Assembly (NCBI RefSeq): GCF_012926505.1
Contig: NZ_JABBNT010000005.1
Coordinates: 248,001-312,000 of the forward strand
DNA from: Pacificispira spongiicola
GTDB lineage: Bacteria > Pseudomonadota > Alphaproteobacteria > UBA8366 > Aestuariispiraceae
Direction: 5' to 3'
DNA: 64,000 nt
Positions 27,179-37,213 of the stretch are shown piece by piece (positions within the stretch are counted from its first letter, which is position 1; each line of letters starts with the position of its first letter). A model generated the notes under the pieces. It ran no database searches. It was not told where the DNA came from and was given only the letters and a program-made list of their open reading frames with translations. Position numbers and translations under genes: made by a program.

Positions 27179-27625
27179 ATGCAACGCGCTGCAAAAAAAC
27201 GGATCGCCGCCGGTCTTCTGATTACCTTGGCCGCCACCGGATTGAGCGCTTGTGAATCAAAGGTCGCCTTGCGGGGCAATGCGCCGCTGGAAAGCAAGCT
27301 GGAACAGATCAAGGTCGGCCAGTCGAGCAAGCGCGACGTCGTCGCCGCGATCGGTTCGCCGTCCACCGTCGGAACCTTCGACGACAATGTCTGGTATTAT
27401 ATGAGCCAGACCAAAGAAAGCTGGGCGTTCTATAAGCCGGAAATCGTCGAGAACCAGGTTCTCGCTTTCCATTTCGACGAGAACGGCACCCTGTCCGAAA
27501 TCGAGGATTTCGACAAATCCGCCCTGACGGAAGTGTCGTATCGAAGCAAGGTTACCCCGACGACGGGCCGCACGATGTCGATCATGGAACAGTTGTTCGG
27601 CAACCTTGGGAAGTTCGGCAGTTAA
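27179..27625 (+). CDS. bamE: Outer membrane protein assembly factor BamE (SmpA/OmlA)
   Basis: A 148-aa lipoprotein. The signal is MQRAAKKRIA to the lipobox LSAC, with Cys25 as lipidation site. The SmpA fold follows: IKVGQSSKRDVVAAIGSPS, then WYYMSQTKE, then VLAFHFDENGTLSEIED. It belongs to the BAM complex that inserts beta-barrel proteins. The start ATG at 27179 follows AAAGG. It is divergent from the bc1 chaperone gene and convergent with hppA across a bidirectional terminator. Confidence 0.92.
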   Translation: MQRAAKKRIAAGLLITLAATGLSACESKVALRGNAPLESKLEQIKVGQSSKRDVVAAIGSPSTVGTFDDNVWYYMSQTKESWAFYKPEIVENQVLAFHFDENGTLSEIEDFDKSALTEVSYRSKVTPTTGRTMSIMEQLFGNLGKFGS

Positions 27626-27646
27626 CGCGCCCTACCCCGAACACGC

Positions 27647-27681
27647 AAAAAACCCCCGACGCCAAAGCATCGGGGGTTTTT
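27647..27681. terminator. Bidirectional intrinsic terminator between bamE and hppA
   Basis: AACCCCCGA (27651-27659) pairs with TCGGGGGTT (27670-27678). An A-run precedes it and a T-run follows it, so it works in both directions. It serves the convergent bamE and hppA genes. Confidence 0.95.
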
Positions 27682-27699
27682 CGTTTGGCGTCGATCAGA

Positions 27700-29787
27700 T
27701 CAATGCGCCAGCGCGGCCAATAGCAGCAAGGCCACGATGTTGGTGATCTTAATCATCGGGTTCACCGCCGGACCCGCCGTATCCTTGTACGGATCGCCGA
27801 CGGTATCGCCGGTCACGGACGCCTTGTGAGCTTCCGATCCCTTCCCGCCGTGATTGCCGTCCTCGATATACTTCTTGGCGTTGTCCCAGGCACCGCCGCC
27901 CGCTGTCATGGAGATCGCGACGAACAGACCCGTCACGATCACGCCCAGCAGCATCGCACCGACCGCCGCAAAGGCATTGGCCTGACCGGCGACTGCGTTG
28001 ATCAGGAAGTAAAGCACGATCGGGCTCAACACCGGCAGTAATGACGGCACGATCATTTCCTTGATCGCCCGCTTGGTCAGCATGTCGACGCAATGACCGT
28101 ATTCCGGCTTGGTCGTGCCTTCCATGATGCCCGGCATTTCCTTGAACTGGCGGCGGACCTCCACGACGACGGCGGCCCCTGCCCGGCCCACCGCGGTCAT
28201 GCCCATGGCGCCGAACAGATAGGGCAGCAGCCCCCCGATCAGCAACCCGACCACGACGAACGGATTGGACAGAGAGAAATCGACCGGAGTATCTGAGAAG
28301 AACCGGCTGAGATCCGCCGTATAGGCTGAGAACAGAACCAGCGCCCCCAAACCGGCGGAACCGATGGCATAGCCCTTGGTCACCGCCTTGGTCGTGTTGC
28401 CGACGGCATCCAGGGCGTCTGTTGTGTTGCGGACGCTGTCGTCCAGTTCCGCCATTTCCGCGATACCGCCCGCATTGTCCGTCACGGGACCATAGGCATC
28501 CAGCGCGACGACCATTCCGGCAAGCGCCAGCATCGTGGTCACCGCGATCGCGATCCCGAACAGGCCCGCGACCATATAGGTCGCGACGATGGCAACGCAG
28601 ATCAAGATCGCCGGGATAGCGGTCGCTTCCATGGAAACGGCCAATCCTTGGATGACGTTGGTCGCGTGACCGGTTTCCGACGCCTGGGCAACGGAGCGCA
28701 CCGGACGGAACGCTGTCGAGGTGTAATATTCCGTCACCCAAACAATCAGGCCCGTCAGCACAAGGCCGATGATCCCGCAGAGGAACAGATCCATGCCGGT
28801 GAAGGCCTGGCCGTTGACCACCATCTGCGTATCCATGCCAATGACGTTTTCCGTGATGGGATACAACAGTACCGCGGAAATGATCGCCGATCCGAAGAAT
28901 CCCTTATACAGCGCTCCCATGATGTTCTTGGAGCTGCCGAGGCGCACGAAATAGGTCGCGACAATGGAGGCGACGAGGCAAACCCCGCAAATCGCCATCG
29001 GATAAAGCAGGAACTGGTCCATGCCGATCCCGGTGATCCCATAGATCAGGGCCAGGACCATGGTCGCCCCGACGGTAACGACATAGGTTTCGAAAAGGTC
29101 CGCCGCCATACCGGCGCAGTCGCCGACATTGTCGCCGACATTGTCCGCGATCACGCCGGGATTCCGGGGATCGTCCTCGGGGATACCGGCCTCAACCTTG
29201 CCGACGAGGTCCGCGCCGACATCCGCACCCTTGGTGAAGATCCCGCCGCCGAGACGCGCGAAGATGGAGATCAGCGACGCACCGAAGGCCAAGCCGACCA
29301 AACCGTTGATGACCGCTTTTGCCTGGGACGGGTCGTTCACGTCGAACTGGTTCGACAGGACCACATAATACCCGGCGATGGCCAACAGCGCCAAACCGGC
29401 GACCAGCATGCCGGTCACGGCCCCTGCCTTGAAGGAAACGGAAAGGCCCTTTGCCAGGCTTTCGCGCGCGGCTTCGGTCGTGCGCACGTTCGAACGAACC
29501 GAAATGTTCATGCCGATATAGCCCGCCGCGCCGGACAGCACGGCCCCGATAACGAAGCCGATCGCACTGACCCAGCTGAGCGCGAGACCGAGAATGATCG
29601 CGACGACCACGCCGACAAGGCCGATCGTCGTGTACTGGCGGTTCAGATAGGCCGTGGCCCCTTCTTGAATCGCGCCTGCGATTTCCTGCATGCGCGCGTT
29701 ACCGGCGCTCATGCTCAGGATGCTCTTGGACGTGACCGCGCCATACAGCACGGCCAGAATCCCGCATCCGATCACCAAATATTCCAT
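27700..29787 (-). CDS. hppA: Membrane H+-translocating pyrophosphatase, K+-independent type
   Basis: A 695-aa membrane protein with about 16 helices that couples pyrophosphate hydrolysis to proton pumping. The catalytic cytoplasmic loop contains [20 protein letters not shown] and [13 protein letters not shown], and a second site reads [15 protein letters not shown]. The stretch [10 protein letters not shown] has Lys after GNTT, the marker of potassium-independent proton pumps. It is monocistronic, closed by the bidirectional terminator. Confidence 0.97.
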   Translation of the reverse strand: MEYLVIGCGILAVLYGAVTSKSILSMSAGNARMQEIAGAIQEGATAYLNRQYTTIGLVGVVVAIILGLALSWVSAIGFVIGAVLSGAAGYIGMNISVRSNVRTTEAARESLAKGLSVSFKAGAVTGMLVAGLALLAIAGYYVVLSNQFDVNDPSQAKAVINGLVGLAFGASLISIFARLGGGIFTKGADVGADLVGKVEAGIPEDDPRNPGVIADNVGDNVGDCAGMAADLFETYVVTVGATMVLALIYGITGIGMDQFLLYPMAICGVCLVASIVATYFVRLGSSKNIMGALYKGFFGSAIISAVLLYPITENVIGMDTQMVVNGQAFTGMDLFLCGIIGLVLTGLIVWVTEYYTSTAFRPVRSVAQASETGHATNVIQGLAVSMEATAIPAILICVAIVATYMVAGLFGIAIAVTTMLALAGMVVALDAYGPVTDNAGGIAEMAELDDSVRNTTDALDAVGNTTKAVTKGYAIGSAGLGALVLFSAYTADLSRFFSDTPVDFSLSNPFVVVGLLIGGLLPYLFGAMGMTAVGRAGAAVVVEVRRQFKEMPGIMEGTTKPEYGHCVDMLTKRAIKEMIVPSLLPVLSPIVLYFLINAVAGQANAFAAVGAMLLGVIVTGLFVAISMTAGGGAWDNAKKYIEDGNHGGKGSEAHKASVTGDTVGDPYKDTAGPAVNPMIKITNIVALLLLAALAH

Positions 29788-30132
29788 GGGTTATTCCGTT
29801 TCCTCTCTGTTTCCCGCCCGGCCGTCCGTCATTTCCCGTTCCGGCATTTTTACCGGACTCGTCGACGGATTCTTAAAACCACGAGCCCATAAAACACGGG
29901 CCCATAAAACCACGGGGCGGGTCTGTTGACTGAACGATGCTCAAAACGCCGTTTCAATCCACCGCAACGGGTCACCACAAAGGGCGCCCCGTTTACTGGG
30001 CTTATTTTTCGGGAAACAGGGGAGCGCCGGTACTGAACGTAACGCAACACTCGATAGGATTGAAAACGGTCGGGCCCCCATCCCGAAACGTTCGCACACG
30101 TTAGGCGAGTCGGAAATCGCTGTCTACCGGTA
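29788..30132. other. 345-base gap between hppA and the NicO gene
   Basis: This gap should contain the hppA promoter. Short open frames in it have no recognisable protein features. The only structure seen is a tandem 15-base repeat at 29881-29910. No tRNA, terminator with T-run or riboswitch-like architecture is evident. Confidence 0.5.
29881..29910. repeat. Tandem 15-base direct repeat
   Basis: ACGAGCCCATAAAAC (29881-29895) is followed at once by ACGGGCCCATAAAAC (29896-29910), 14 of 15 identical. It lies about 95 bases upstream of hppA. It could arise by replication slippage or be a double binding site. Confidence 0.7.
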
Positions 30133-31113
30133 TCACAGAGCCGCCACGCCGCTGGCAAGGCTGCTCGCCAACAGGACAAGCCCGATCAGGCAAACCGCAA
30201 TGGAACCGGCCAGGGCGAGCAGGCGCGGCACGCGTTCCACCAACCCCGCACGGCCGCTTTCCAGGGAGATATGCACGATGCCCCGGCGCGCCAGGATCGA
30301 CAGAATGCCGATGGTCGAAACCGTGATCGACACGCCGACCGCCATTGCAAAGGCGGATACGACACCGATCCAATAGATACCGGCGGCCAGTGTGAACAAC
30401 AGAACGATCAACGACCCGGTACAAGGCCGCAGTCCGGATGCAACGCCGGTCGCGATGAATTCCCAACGGCTGCGCCGACGTTCGACCCTCGTGTCATGAT
30501 GATGATGGTGGTCGTGATCGTGGTCATGCCCCATGCCGTGATGGTCGTGATCGCATCCATGCCCGCGCAGCGTGTTCCAGATCATTCCGGCCCCCAGCAA
30601 CACGATCAGGCCATAGGACACCGTTTCCACCAAAGGCATGCTTTCCAGCAGGGCAATCCGTCCGAAATCGAGGACCCAGCCCAGGATCGCAACGGCGGCA
30701 ATTGCAACGACCGCCTGCACCGCCGCGATCAGCCAGGACAGCATGATCCCGTCCCGGATCTTACTGTCCCGCGCCATCAGGAAACTGGCGACGACTGCCT
30801 TGCCATGCCCCGGTCCCACGGCATGAAAGATACCGTACAGGAACGACAATCCAATCAAGGCCGATGCCGGTCCGATGCCCTCCCCCGTGCGCATGGCCAT
30901 CACCGATTCGCGCAGGGCTACCCCGAATTCCGCCTGCTGAATGGCAACCCAGGCAAGCAGATGCAGGATCGGGTCCGGCAGCCAATTCAGACCGCTCGAT
31001 CCGCCCCTTTCACCGAAAACCTGTGCCTGAACGGGCGCCGCCGCGCAGAATGAAGCCATCACGCATAACGCAGCAAACAATCGTTTCAGGATCACGATCC
31101 AAGTCTCCAACAT
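30133..31113 (-). CDS. NicO-type nickel/cobalt transporter with His-rich loop
   Basis: A 326-aa membrane protein of the RcnA/NicO family. The ATG at 31113 overlaps the DUF1007 gene by 22 bases. A signal-like N-terminus and a periplasmic stretch precede six helices. FHAVGPGHGKAVVASF is the family motif HxxGPGHG, and a cytoplasmic loop (HGCDHDHHGMGHDHDHDH) is rich in His and Asp for metal binding. The motif GLRPCTGSLIVLLF follows. Export or import of Ni/Co is expected; direction is not shown by the sequence. Confidence 0.88.
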   Translation of the reverse strand: MLETWIVILKRLFAALCVMASFCAAAPVQAQVFGERGGSSGLNWLPDPILHLLAWVAIQQAEFGVALRESVMAMRTGEGIGPASALIGLSFLYGIFHAVGPGHGKAVVASFLMARDSKIRDGIMLSWLIAAVQAVVAIAAVAILGWVLDFGRIALLESMPLVETVSYGLIVLLGAGMIWNTLRGHGCDHDHHGMGHDHDHDHHHHHDTRVERRRSRWEFIATGVASGLRPCTGSLIVLLFTLAAGIYWIGVVSAFAMAVGVSITVSTIGILSILARRGIVHISLESGRAGLVERVPRLLALAGSIAVCLIGLVLLASSLASGVAAL

Positions 31114-31715
31114 TCCACGACGGCCCGCTTCGGGATCACCGAGCCGAAATAGATCGGCGTGTCTTCGGCCGGTTCGTAACGCGCGCCGCATTCCAAGGAT
31201 GGGTCCAGATCCGTGAAAGAAACGCCACCCGTTTCGGCAAATTGCACATCGACATAATAGTCGGGGTCGTAAAGCGTCACGGATACCTTATGGGCGACCG
31301 GGTCGACCGGTTGCGGCAGGTCCAGTGTGAACAGATAGGACGCCCGGCCGTCTTCCCCCAATTCAACCCCGAAATCCCGCGCGCCGGACCAATCGACGCG
31401 CACACCGTCGATGCGAAGATCGGTGAAGAAAGCGACTTCGCCCAGGCCGGTGAATGCACCGTCGCGCATTTTTTCCACCTCGTTGGGTTCGAAACGCTTG
31501 TTGTCGTTCACATCGAAATCTTCAAACAGGACCAGGCTGAAAAAATCGTCGAAGGTCCAGCGCATACGCACTTCCTGCAACGCGCCCTCCCGAATGCCGA
31601 GATCCGCCACGGCGTCCACCCAGACATGCGGATGCGCCGCCGCCGGTCCCGCGGCGACGGCCCCGACGGACGATAGGAACGCCGCCGCGATACCGCATTT
31701 GAATTTGCCGATCAT
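31092..31715 (-). CDS. DUF1007 family periplasmic protein
   Basis: A 207-aa exported protein. A signal peptide ends near AAGPAAAHPHVWVDA, and the mature N-terminus AHPHVWVD is the DUF1007 hallmark with potential metal-binding His residues. DUF1007 genes are generally fused or adjacent to NicO transporters and are thought to deliver metal. The start overlaps the recO stop by 4 bases (ATGA) and the end overlaps nicO by 22 bases. All three genes look co-transcribed. Confidence 0.88.
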   Translation of the reverse strand: MIGKFKCGIAAAFLSSVGAVAAGPAAAHPHVWVDAVADLGIREGALQEVRMRWTFDDFFSLVLFEDFDVNDNKRFEPNEVEKMRDGAFTGLGEVAFFTDLRIDGVRVDWSGARDFGVELGEDGRASYLFTLDLPQPVDPVAHKVSVTLYDPDYYVDVQFAETGGVSFTDLDPSLECGARYEPAEDTPIYFGSVIPKRAVVECWRLGS

Positions 31716-32446
31716 GAACCCGTTTCCAAATTTCGGAAGCGATCCTGAAGCCTGAGTCGGGCATCCGGCAAGGGCGCGTCCAGATGCGAGAAGACATGCC
31801 GGTCCAGAAAATACCGCGTCAGGCGCAGAGCGTCCCCAATCGCCGCCGTGTCCCCCGACGCCCCCCGCGTGACCAGGAAACCCGGCAAGGCCAGGAGTTT
31901 ATCCTTATAGATCGCCCCGGCTTCCCGCGAGACGGCCCGCCCGGTTTTCGGGCTGACATAGCACAGGTCGTCCGTCACGCCAGTCGCCGCGCAGGCCGAC
32001 AAATCCAATCCGAATCCCAATTCAGCCAGCAAACCGACTTCCCAGCGGATATAGGTTTCGGCCCATCCCGGCCCGTCCAAGGCAACCATCAACGCGTCCA
32101 GATCGTCGAATGCGTAGGGATGCGGTTCGCGTTCCGCGAAGGCCTTTTCGATCAGCGACAAAGCGGAAGACATGGCCAGAAGGCGACCCGGATCGGCCAT
32201 CAGATGCGCGGCATAGCCATGCACCGGTTCGACGGTCAACGTGCCCAGATGTTCTTCCAGCCGCGCCTTCCAGGTCACCGCAATGCGATTGCCCGGCTGC
32301 AAGACCCCTTTCAGCTTTCGCGATTGGCCGCCACGAACCAGCCCGGCATGCCGCCCACGGTCCCGCGTCAGAAGACTTAGGACCGCCGCGTTTTCGCCGT
32401 GCCGACGGGCCGACAGCAGAATCGCGTCGTCACGCCACTCGATCAC
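31712..32446 (-). CDS. recO: DNA repair protein RecO
   Basis: A 244-aa RecFOR-pathway protein. The OB-fold start MIEWRDDAILLSARRHGENAAVLSLLT and the conserved GLVRGGQSRK are clear. It loads RecA onto SSB-coated gaps with RecR. The C-terminal part includes VSPKTGRAVSREAG; zinc cysteines of some RecOs are only partly present (CAATGVTDDLCYV). It follows the 418-aa gene by 21 bases. Confidence 0.93.
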   Translation of the reverse strand: MIEWRDDAILLSARRHGENAAVLSLLTRDRGRHAGLVRGGQSRKLKGVLQPGNRIAVTWKARLEEHLGTLTVEPVHGYAAHLMADPGRLLAMSSALSLIEKAFAEREPHPYAFDDLDALMVALDGPGWAETYIRWEVGLLAELGFGLDLSACAATGVTDDLCYVSPKTGRAVSREAGAIYKDKLLALPGFLVTRGASGDTAAIGDALRLTRYFLDRHVFSHLDAPLPDARLRLQDRFRNLETGS

Positions 32447-32467
32447 CCGGTTTCACCCTCCGGCGGG

Positions 32468-33724
32468 TCATTTGCTTGCCCGCAATGCCTTCTTGACCGC
32501 CTTGGCCACCTGCGGGTCGTCGTCTTCCAACAGCGCGGCATAGGGGTCGACGCCGGTGCGGACCTGCATGACGCGGCGATAGATTTCCTGGTCGATCCGA
32601 TCGTCGAACCAGGAATGCATTTCCTTCACCACCCGGCCCCGCATCGACAACAGGTTTTCCCCACCGAAACGGCGTTCGACGAAATCGTCCAATTCCTTCG
32701 GTGGTGCGGGCATCTGACGCAGGATGAACAGCATGACCGCATTCCGCGCCGCGATATCGTCGTCGTCACAGCTGAGCCAGCGCGTCGCATGCCCCGCCCA
32801 ACCGTCCAGCGCGAACGATATCTTGATACGTTCCTGGCGGATCAGGTTCAGCAACGTCTGGTATTTCTCGTCATTCAGATAATATCGGGAATCCAACACG
32901 GCGGATTTGATCGTATTCGCCCGTTCCATCGCATAATCGATGAAGGTCGTCAGGTTGAAGTCGATCAGGCGCCCCGCTTCCATGATCTCGTCCGGTCGTT
33001 GAATCGAACAATAGGTCGACACGCCGGATCGCAGCTTCTCCAGAAGTTGCATCTGGCGGCTCAGGAACCCGACCGACCGCGTCTTGTCCTCCGTTACCAG
33101 CGAACAGATGGGGGAGGCATAGTCGCTCAACATATCCAAGCGGCCCTGCAATTCATCCCGGGAAATCGACGTGCCCGCGACGACCGCCCCGACGATGATC
33201 CGCACAAGGCGCAGCATATCCTTGGGGCTTTCCTCGTTCAGGGACAGCAACACCGACCGGCTGACGCCGCGCAGTTCCGGTTCGCCCATGCGTTCCGCGA
33301 ATTTGCGCCCGAACATGGCCAGGATTTCCAGAAAGGCGCTCTGCACGTCGCTTTTGGCGATGGCGATCTCGTTTTCCGCGATCCGTTTGTCCCGTTCCTC
33401 CCCCGCCTCCAAATCGGCGGACAGGCGCATATCGCGGATCGTGATCGGATCCAGATGCCCTTCCTTTTCGTGATAAGACGCCTCTATGCGCTCGTATAGC
33501 AACTTGTCGCGGCCGAGAAGATCGCTCCAATCCGCAATCGCGGCAAAGGGCATGACGAGATCATTGGAGACACGCCCCATGTCGCCGCCGAAATTCGGCA
33601 CGATCGCTTCGAAATCGTCCATTTCAGGATCGCGTGGGGTCCGGCAGCGAACCATTTCGACGGTTCTGCCGAGGAAACCGACATAGACGCCCCGATCCTG
33701 AAAGCTCCTGTAATGCGCGGCCAT
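32468..33724 (-). CDS. Conserved hypothetical protein, 418 aa
   Basis: I do not recognise this family. The protein is soluble, mostly helical and highly charged, with no signal peptide, membrane segment, P-loop or metal motif. Notable blocks are FGGDMGRVSNDLVMPFAAIADW near the start, a central charged helix, CSLVTEDKTRSVGFLSRQMQLLEKLR and FALDGWAGHATRWLSCDDDDIAARN. The tail is DDPQVAKAVKKALRASK. It lies 21 bases upstream of recO and may share its message. Codon use is like its neighbours, so it is not obviously acquired. Confidence 0.75.
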   Translation of the reverse strand: MAAHYRSFQDRGVYVGFLGRTVEMVRCRTPRDPEMDDFEAIVPNFGGDMGRVSNDLVMPFAAIADWSDLLGRDKLLYERIEASYHEKEGHLDPITIRDMRLSADLEAGEERDKRIAENEIAIAKSDVQSAFLEILAMFGRKFAERMGEPELRGVSRSVLLSLNEESPKDMLRLVRIIVGAVVAGTSISRDELQGRLDMLSDYASPICSLVTEDKTRSVGFLSRQMQLLEKLRSGVSTYCSIQRPDEIMEAGRLIDFNLTTFIDYAMERANTIKSAVLDSRYYLNDEKYQTLLNLIRQERIKISFALDGWAGHATRWLSCDDDDIAARNAVMLFILRQMPAPPKELDDFVERRFGGENLLSMRGRVVKEMHSWFDDRIDQEIYRRVMQVRTGVDPYAALLEDDDPQVAKAVKKALRASK

Positions 33725-33797
33725 GCCGTGGGGATCTCCAACGGAAAATCAACGCGTCTATCGTAGCCGTTCCGACCCGCAGGGAACAGAGGAAAGG

Positions 33798-36113
33798 CTA
33801 GCCGGTCGTCGTGAATGGCGGTGGATCGAAAACACTGATCGCCGGGATCGGCGCGTCATACCGTTCAACCTCCACCATGCAGGTATGGGCGCTGGGCCCC
33901 TGGGACAGACGCGACGTACCGCGATCCGCCGTCAGAATGTTCGGATTGCCGTGAACGTCGAGGCTGTTTGCCATTTCCGGGTCTGCCGGGTCGTACCAGG
34001 CGCCGGTGGACAATTGCAGCACACCTGGCATCAATCCTTCATCCAGGATCACCCCGGCCAGACAGGCGCCGCGGCCGTTGAATACGCGCACCACATCGCC
34101 ATTCTTAATGCCGCGCGCGGTGGCATCGTCGGGATGCATGCGCATCGGCTCGCGCCCCTTCACCTTCGACTTGCGGCTGCCCACCCCGGAATCGAGCTGC
34201 CCATGCAGCCTGGATTTCGGCTGGTTGGAAATGATGTGCAGCGGATAGGGCCCCAGGTCTTTCGAACCGAGCCATTCATAAGGTTCGCACCAGCGCGGAT
34301 GTCCGGCGATTTCGTCATAGCCGAACCCGGCCACGGTCTCCGAGTAAATCTCGATCTTACCGGACGGCGTGTGCAGCGGGTTTGCGTCAGGATCGTCCCG
34401 AAATTCCCCGAGGAATCGGCGAATTTCCGGGCCTCCCTCCAGATGCAGGCTGCCTTTTTCCCAGAATTCATCGAAGCTGGGCAACTCGCGTCCGACCCGG
34501 CCCGCCTCCTGGCGGCTGCGGTCCCACAGATCGCGCAGCCATTCGGTTTCCGTCCGCCCTTCGGTGAAACTCTCCCGGAAGCCCAGGCGTTCGGCGACAT
34601 CGGCCAGGATGTCATGATCGTTGCGCGCCGCGCCGACGGGTTCGATCAACTTCTTCATCGCCACGGCCCAACCATCCATCTGCGCGACCGCGATGTCGTT
34701 GCGTTCCATCACCGTGGTGACGGGCAGGACGATATCCGCGTGACGGGCCAGCGCGTTCCAGAAGATTTCCTGCACCACCACCGTGTCGGGCCGCGCCCAA
34801 GCCTTTTTCAGGCGATTGATATCCTGATGATGATGGAACGGGTTGCCCCCCGCCCAGTGGACCATCTTGATGTCCGGATAGGTGATGCGCTTTCCGTTAT
34901 AGTCGCAATGGCCGCCGGGATTCAGCAACATATCCGCGATCCGCGCGACGGGAATGAAGGTATCGATCTTACTGCGCCCCTGCGGAACCGCGGCCCAACT
35001 GAGCTGCGGATCTGGGTTTCCGTTGCCGTGTTCCGCCGCCAGCCCGATGGCAAGCCCACCACCCGGCAATCCCATCTGCCCCAGCATGGCGGCCAGCACG
35101 ACGCCCATCCAATAAGGCTGTTCGCCATGGTCCGCGCGCTGCAGCGACCATGACATGGAAATCAGCACCCGGCCCTTCGTCAGCTTTTCCGCAAGCGCCA
35201 GGATATCCGCCACCGGCACCCCGCACAGGGCCGATGCCCAGGTCGCGTCTTTCGGCTGCCCATCCGTTTCGCCCAACAGATAGGGACGGAACTTTTCGTA
35301 TCCGACCGTGTAACGATCCAGAAAGGCGCGATCGACCTTGTCATTGATTTCCAGCCAATGAGCCAGCGCCAGCATCAGCGCCGTATCGGAATTCGGACGG
35401 ATCGGCATCCAGGATGCGCCCAGTTCGTCCGGCATATCGTCGCGGATCGGGCTGATCCCCAGGAATTCGCCTTTCGACCGGCCCAAGCGTTTCATCCAGT
35501 CCCGAACGGTATGGACACCCAGGCTGCCGTTCTGAATTTGCGCGTTCTTGATCGGGATTCCGCCGAAGGCGACCGTGAAATCGGTATGCTGTTCAATCTC
35601 ATACCAACTGGGTGCCTGCACCATCGTATTGCGCAACGTGGTCAGGATATGCGGCAGGATCACCTCCGCCGCCGCAAAGGAATAGGCGTTCACCGACCGG
35701 GTATAACCGCCCGCCATGTTGTAGAAGCGGTGGACTTGGCTCTGCGCGTGATGGAACCGTCCGGCGCTGGCCCAGCCGTAGGACCCGGCATAAATCGCCT
35801 CGTTGCCGAACTGGCTGCGAACACGTTCGATTTCGCCGGACAGCAGGTTCAGCGCCGTATCCCAATCGACCTCAACGAAAGGATCGGAACCGCGCTTGTC
35901 GCCAGCCGTACCGGGACCGCCTTCAAGCCAGCTCTTCCGGATGGCGGGATTGCGGATGCGCGCCGGGGAATCCACCGTATCGACGATGGATGCCGACATT
36001 TCGGAGACTTCGTCTCCTTCCACCAAAGGTTCCAGGGATTCGATCCGACCTTGCCTAACATGTGCCTTATAACTGCCCCAATGATTGGCTGTAGTCTGGA
36101 CGGTCACGATCAC
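33798..36113 (-). CDS. Molybdopterin oxidoreductase, cytoplasmic DMSO-reductase/BisC-like
   Basis: A 771-aa enzyme of the DMSO/TMAO/biotin sulfoxide reductase family. It has no Tat signal and no N-terminal Fe-S cysteines, as in BisC. The Mo ligand is predicted to be Ser116 in YGWASAGRFHHAQSQ. Cofactor-binding blocks include WSLQRADHGEQPYWM and GNPFHHHQDINRLKKAW. It probably reduces an S-oxide or N-oxide (biotin or methionine sulfoxide) in the cytoplasm. An electron donor gene is not nearby. It is divergent from the LpxR-like gene. Confidence 0.85.
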   Translation of the reverse strand: MIVTVQTTANHWGSYKAHVRQGRIESLEPLVEGDEVSEMSASIVDTVDSPARIRNPAIRKSWLEGGPGTAGDKRGSDPFVEVDWDTALNLLSGEIERVRSQFGNEAIYAGSYGWASAGRFHHAQSQVHRFYNMAGGYTRSVNAYSFAAAEVILPHILTTLRNTMVQAPSWYEIEQHTDFTVAFGGIPIKNAQIQNGSLGVHTVRDWMKRLGRSKGEFLGISPIRDDMPDELGASWMPIRPNSDTALMLALAHWLEINDKVDRAFLDRYTVGYEKFRPYLLGETDGQPKDATWASALCGVPVADILALAEKLTKGRVLISMSWSLQRADHGEQPYWMGVVLAAMLGQMGLPGGGLAIGLAAEHGNGNPDPQLSWAAVPQGRSKIDTFIPVARIADMLLNPGGHCDYNGKRITYPDIKMVHWAGGNPFHHHQDINRLKKAWARPDTVVVQEIFWNALARHADIVLPVTTVMERNDIAVAQMDGWAVAMKKLIEPVGAARNDHDILADVAERLGFRESFTEGRTETEWLRDLWDRSRQEAGRVGRELPSFDEFWEKGSLHLEGGPEIRRFLGEFRDDPDANPLHTPSGKIEIYSETVAGFGYDEIAGHPRWCEPYEWLGSKDLGPYPLHIISNQPKSRLHGQLDSGVGSRKSKVKGREPMRMHPDDATARGIKNGDVVRVFNGRGACLAGVILDEGLMPGVLQLSTGAWYDPADPEMANSLDVHGNPNILTADRGTSRLSQGPSAHTCMVEVERYDAPIPAISVFDPPPFTTTG

Positions 36114-36178
36114 CTCCCCTAAATCTGTTCCATCTTGCTATTGTGAAGCGTTCGCGCGGTTGGGAAAAGGCGGAAAAA

Positions 36179-37213
36179 ATGCGGTTCTGGGAATTCTTAC
36201 GCGGGTCGGCCCTGGCGATGCCGCTTCTCTGCGCCGGTCTGTCCGCGCATGCGGAAGCGCCGCAACCGGGAACGACGATCCCCGACGACCGCGGCACCGC
36301 CAGCCTCATGATCGAAAACGATCTTTTCGGCGCCGGCACCGACCGCCATTTCACGCATGGCACGGCCGTCGGATATACGACGCGGGAATATCTGCCGTCG
36401 GAAACCGACCCGATCGCCGTGGTCGCGAATCTGATCCCCTTCTGGCCGCATGGCGCACGAGCCCGCGCGACCTACAGCTTGGGTCAGAACATGTACACGC
36501 CTGAGGATATCACCGACCCCAATCCGATCCGCGACGACCGTCCCTATGCCGGATGGCTGTATGTCGGCGGCGGCCTGATCGCCGCCGCCCCGGATGCCTC
36601 GCGCAGCGATACCGTCCTGTTGGAAGTCGGTGTCGTCGGTCCCGCTTCCCTTGCCTCCAAAACGCATAAGCAATGGCATAAATGGTTCAATTTCACGGAA
36701 CCACGCGGCTGGGACAATCAGTTGGAAAACGAACCGGGCTTCAACGTCATTTATGAACATACCCAACGCATCTGGAAGGATGAACTTGGTCCCGGCCTGA
36801 ACGTGGACCTTGTGCCGAATTCGGGATTCTCCCTGGGGAATATCCAGACCTATCTATCCGGTGGCGCGACGTTGCGCCTGGGCCGCGATCTGACGACCGA
36901 TATGGGCCCGCCGCGTATTCGCCCCAGCCTGCCGGGCAGCGCTTATATCCGTCCCACAAACGGGTTCAACTGGTATGTGTTTACCAGTGCCGGAACCCGT
37001 TTGGTCCTGCGCAACATCTTCCTGGACGGCAACACCTTCCGGGACAGCCAAAGCGTCGATAAACGCTATCTGGTGGCGGATCTCCAATCGGGCCTCGCCC
37101 TGCAATACGACGATTGGCGGATGACCTATACCTATGTCATCCGAACCAAGGAATTCGAACAGCAGGACAAGATCGACAAATGGGGCGCGATCAGCCTGTC
37201 CTATCGGTTCTAA
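36179..37213 (+). CDS. LpxR-like outer-membrane lipid A deacylase (DUF2219)
   Basis: A 344-aa outer-membrane protein. The ATG at 36179 gives a clean signal peptide ending at LSAHA; a GTG 12 codons earlier is less likely. The family motifs ENDLFGAGTDRHFTHG and DDRPYAGWLYVGG are present, and the last residue is Phe, as for beta-barrels. LpxR removes the 3'-acyloxyacyl chain from lipid A. The Asn-Asp pair of the calcium and active site is conserved; the catalytic His is not assigned with certainty. It meets the GNAT gene tail to tail with a 4-base overlap. Confidence 0.85.
   Translation: MRFWEFLRGSALAMPLLCAGLSAHAEAPQPGTTIPDDRGTASLMIENDLFGAGTDRHFTHGTAVGYTTREYLPSETDPIAVVANLIPFWPHGARARATYSLGQNMYTPEDITDPNPIRDDRPYAGWLYVGGGLIAAAPDASRSDTVLLEVGVVGPASLASKTHKQWHKWFNFTEPRGWDNQLENEPGFNVIYEHTQRIWKDELGPGLNVDLVPNSGFSLGNIQTYLSGGATLRLGRDLTTDMGPPRIRPSLPGSAYIRPTNGFNWYVFTSAGTRLVLRNIFLDGNTFRDSQSVDKRYLVADLQSGLALQYDDWRMTYTYVIRTKEFEQQDKIDKWGAISLSYRF

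Noticed and set aside
28648-29892. A 414-codon plus-strand frame opposite hppA
   Set aside because: It is a shadow of the pyrophosphatase, whose motifs are complete on the minus strand.
30495-30562. Low-complexity CATGATG/GTGATCG-type repeat that looks like a microsatellite or short CRISPR-like array
   Set aside because: It encodes the His/Asp-rich metal loop of the NicO transporter, with no regular spacers.
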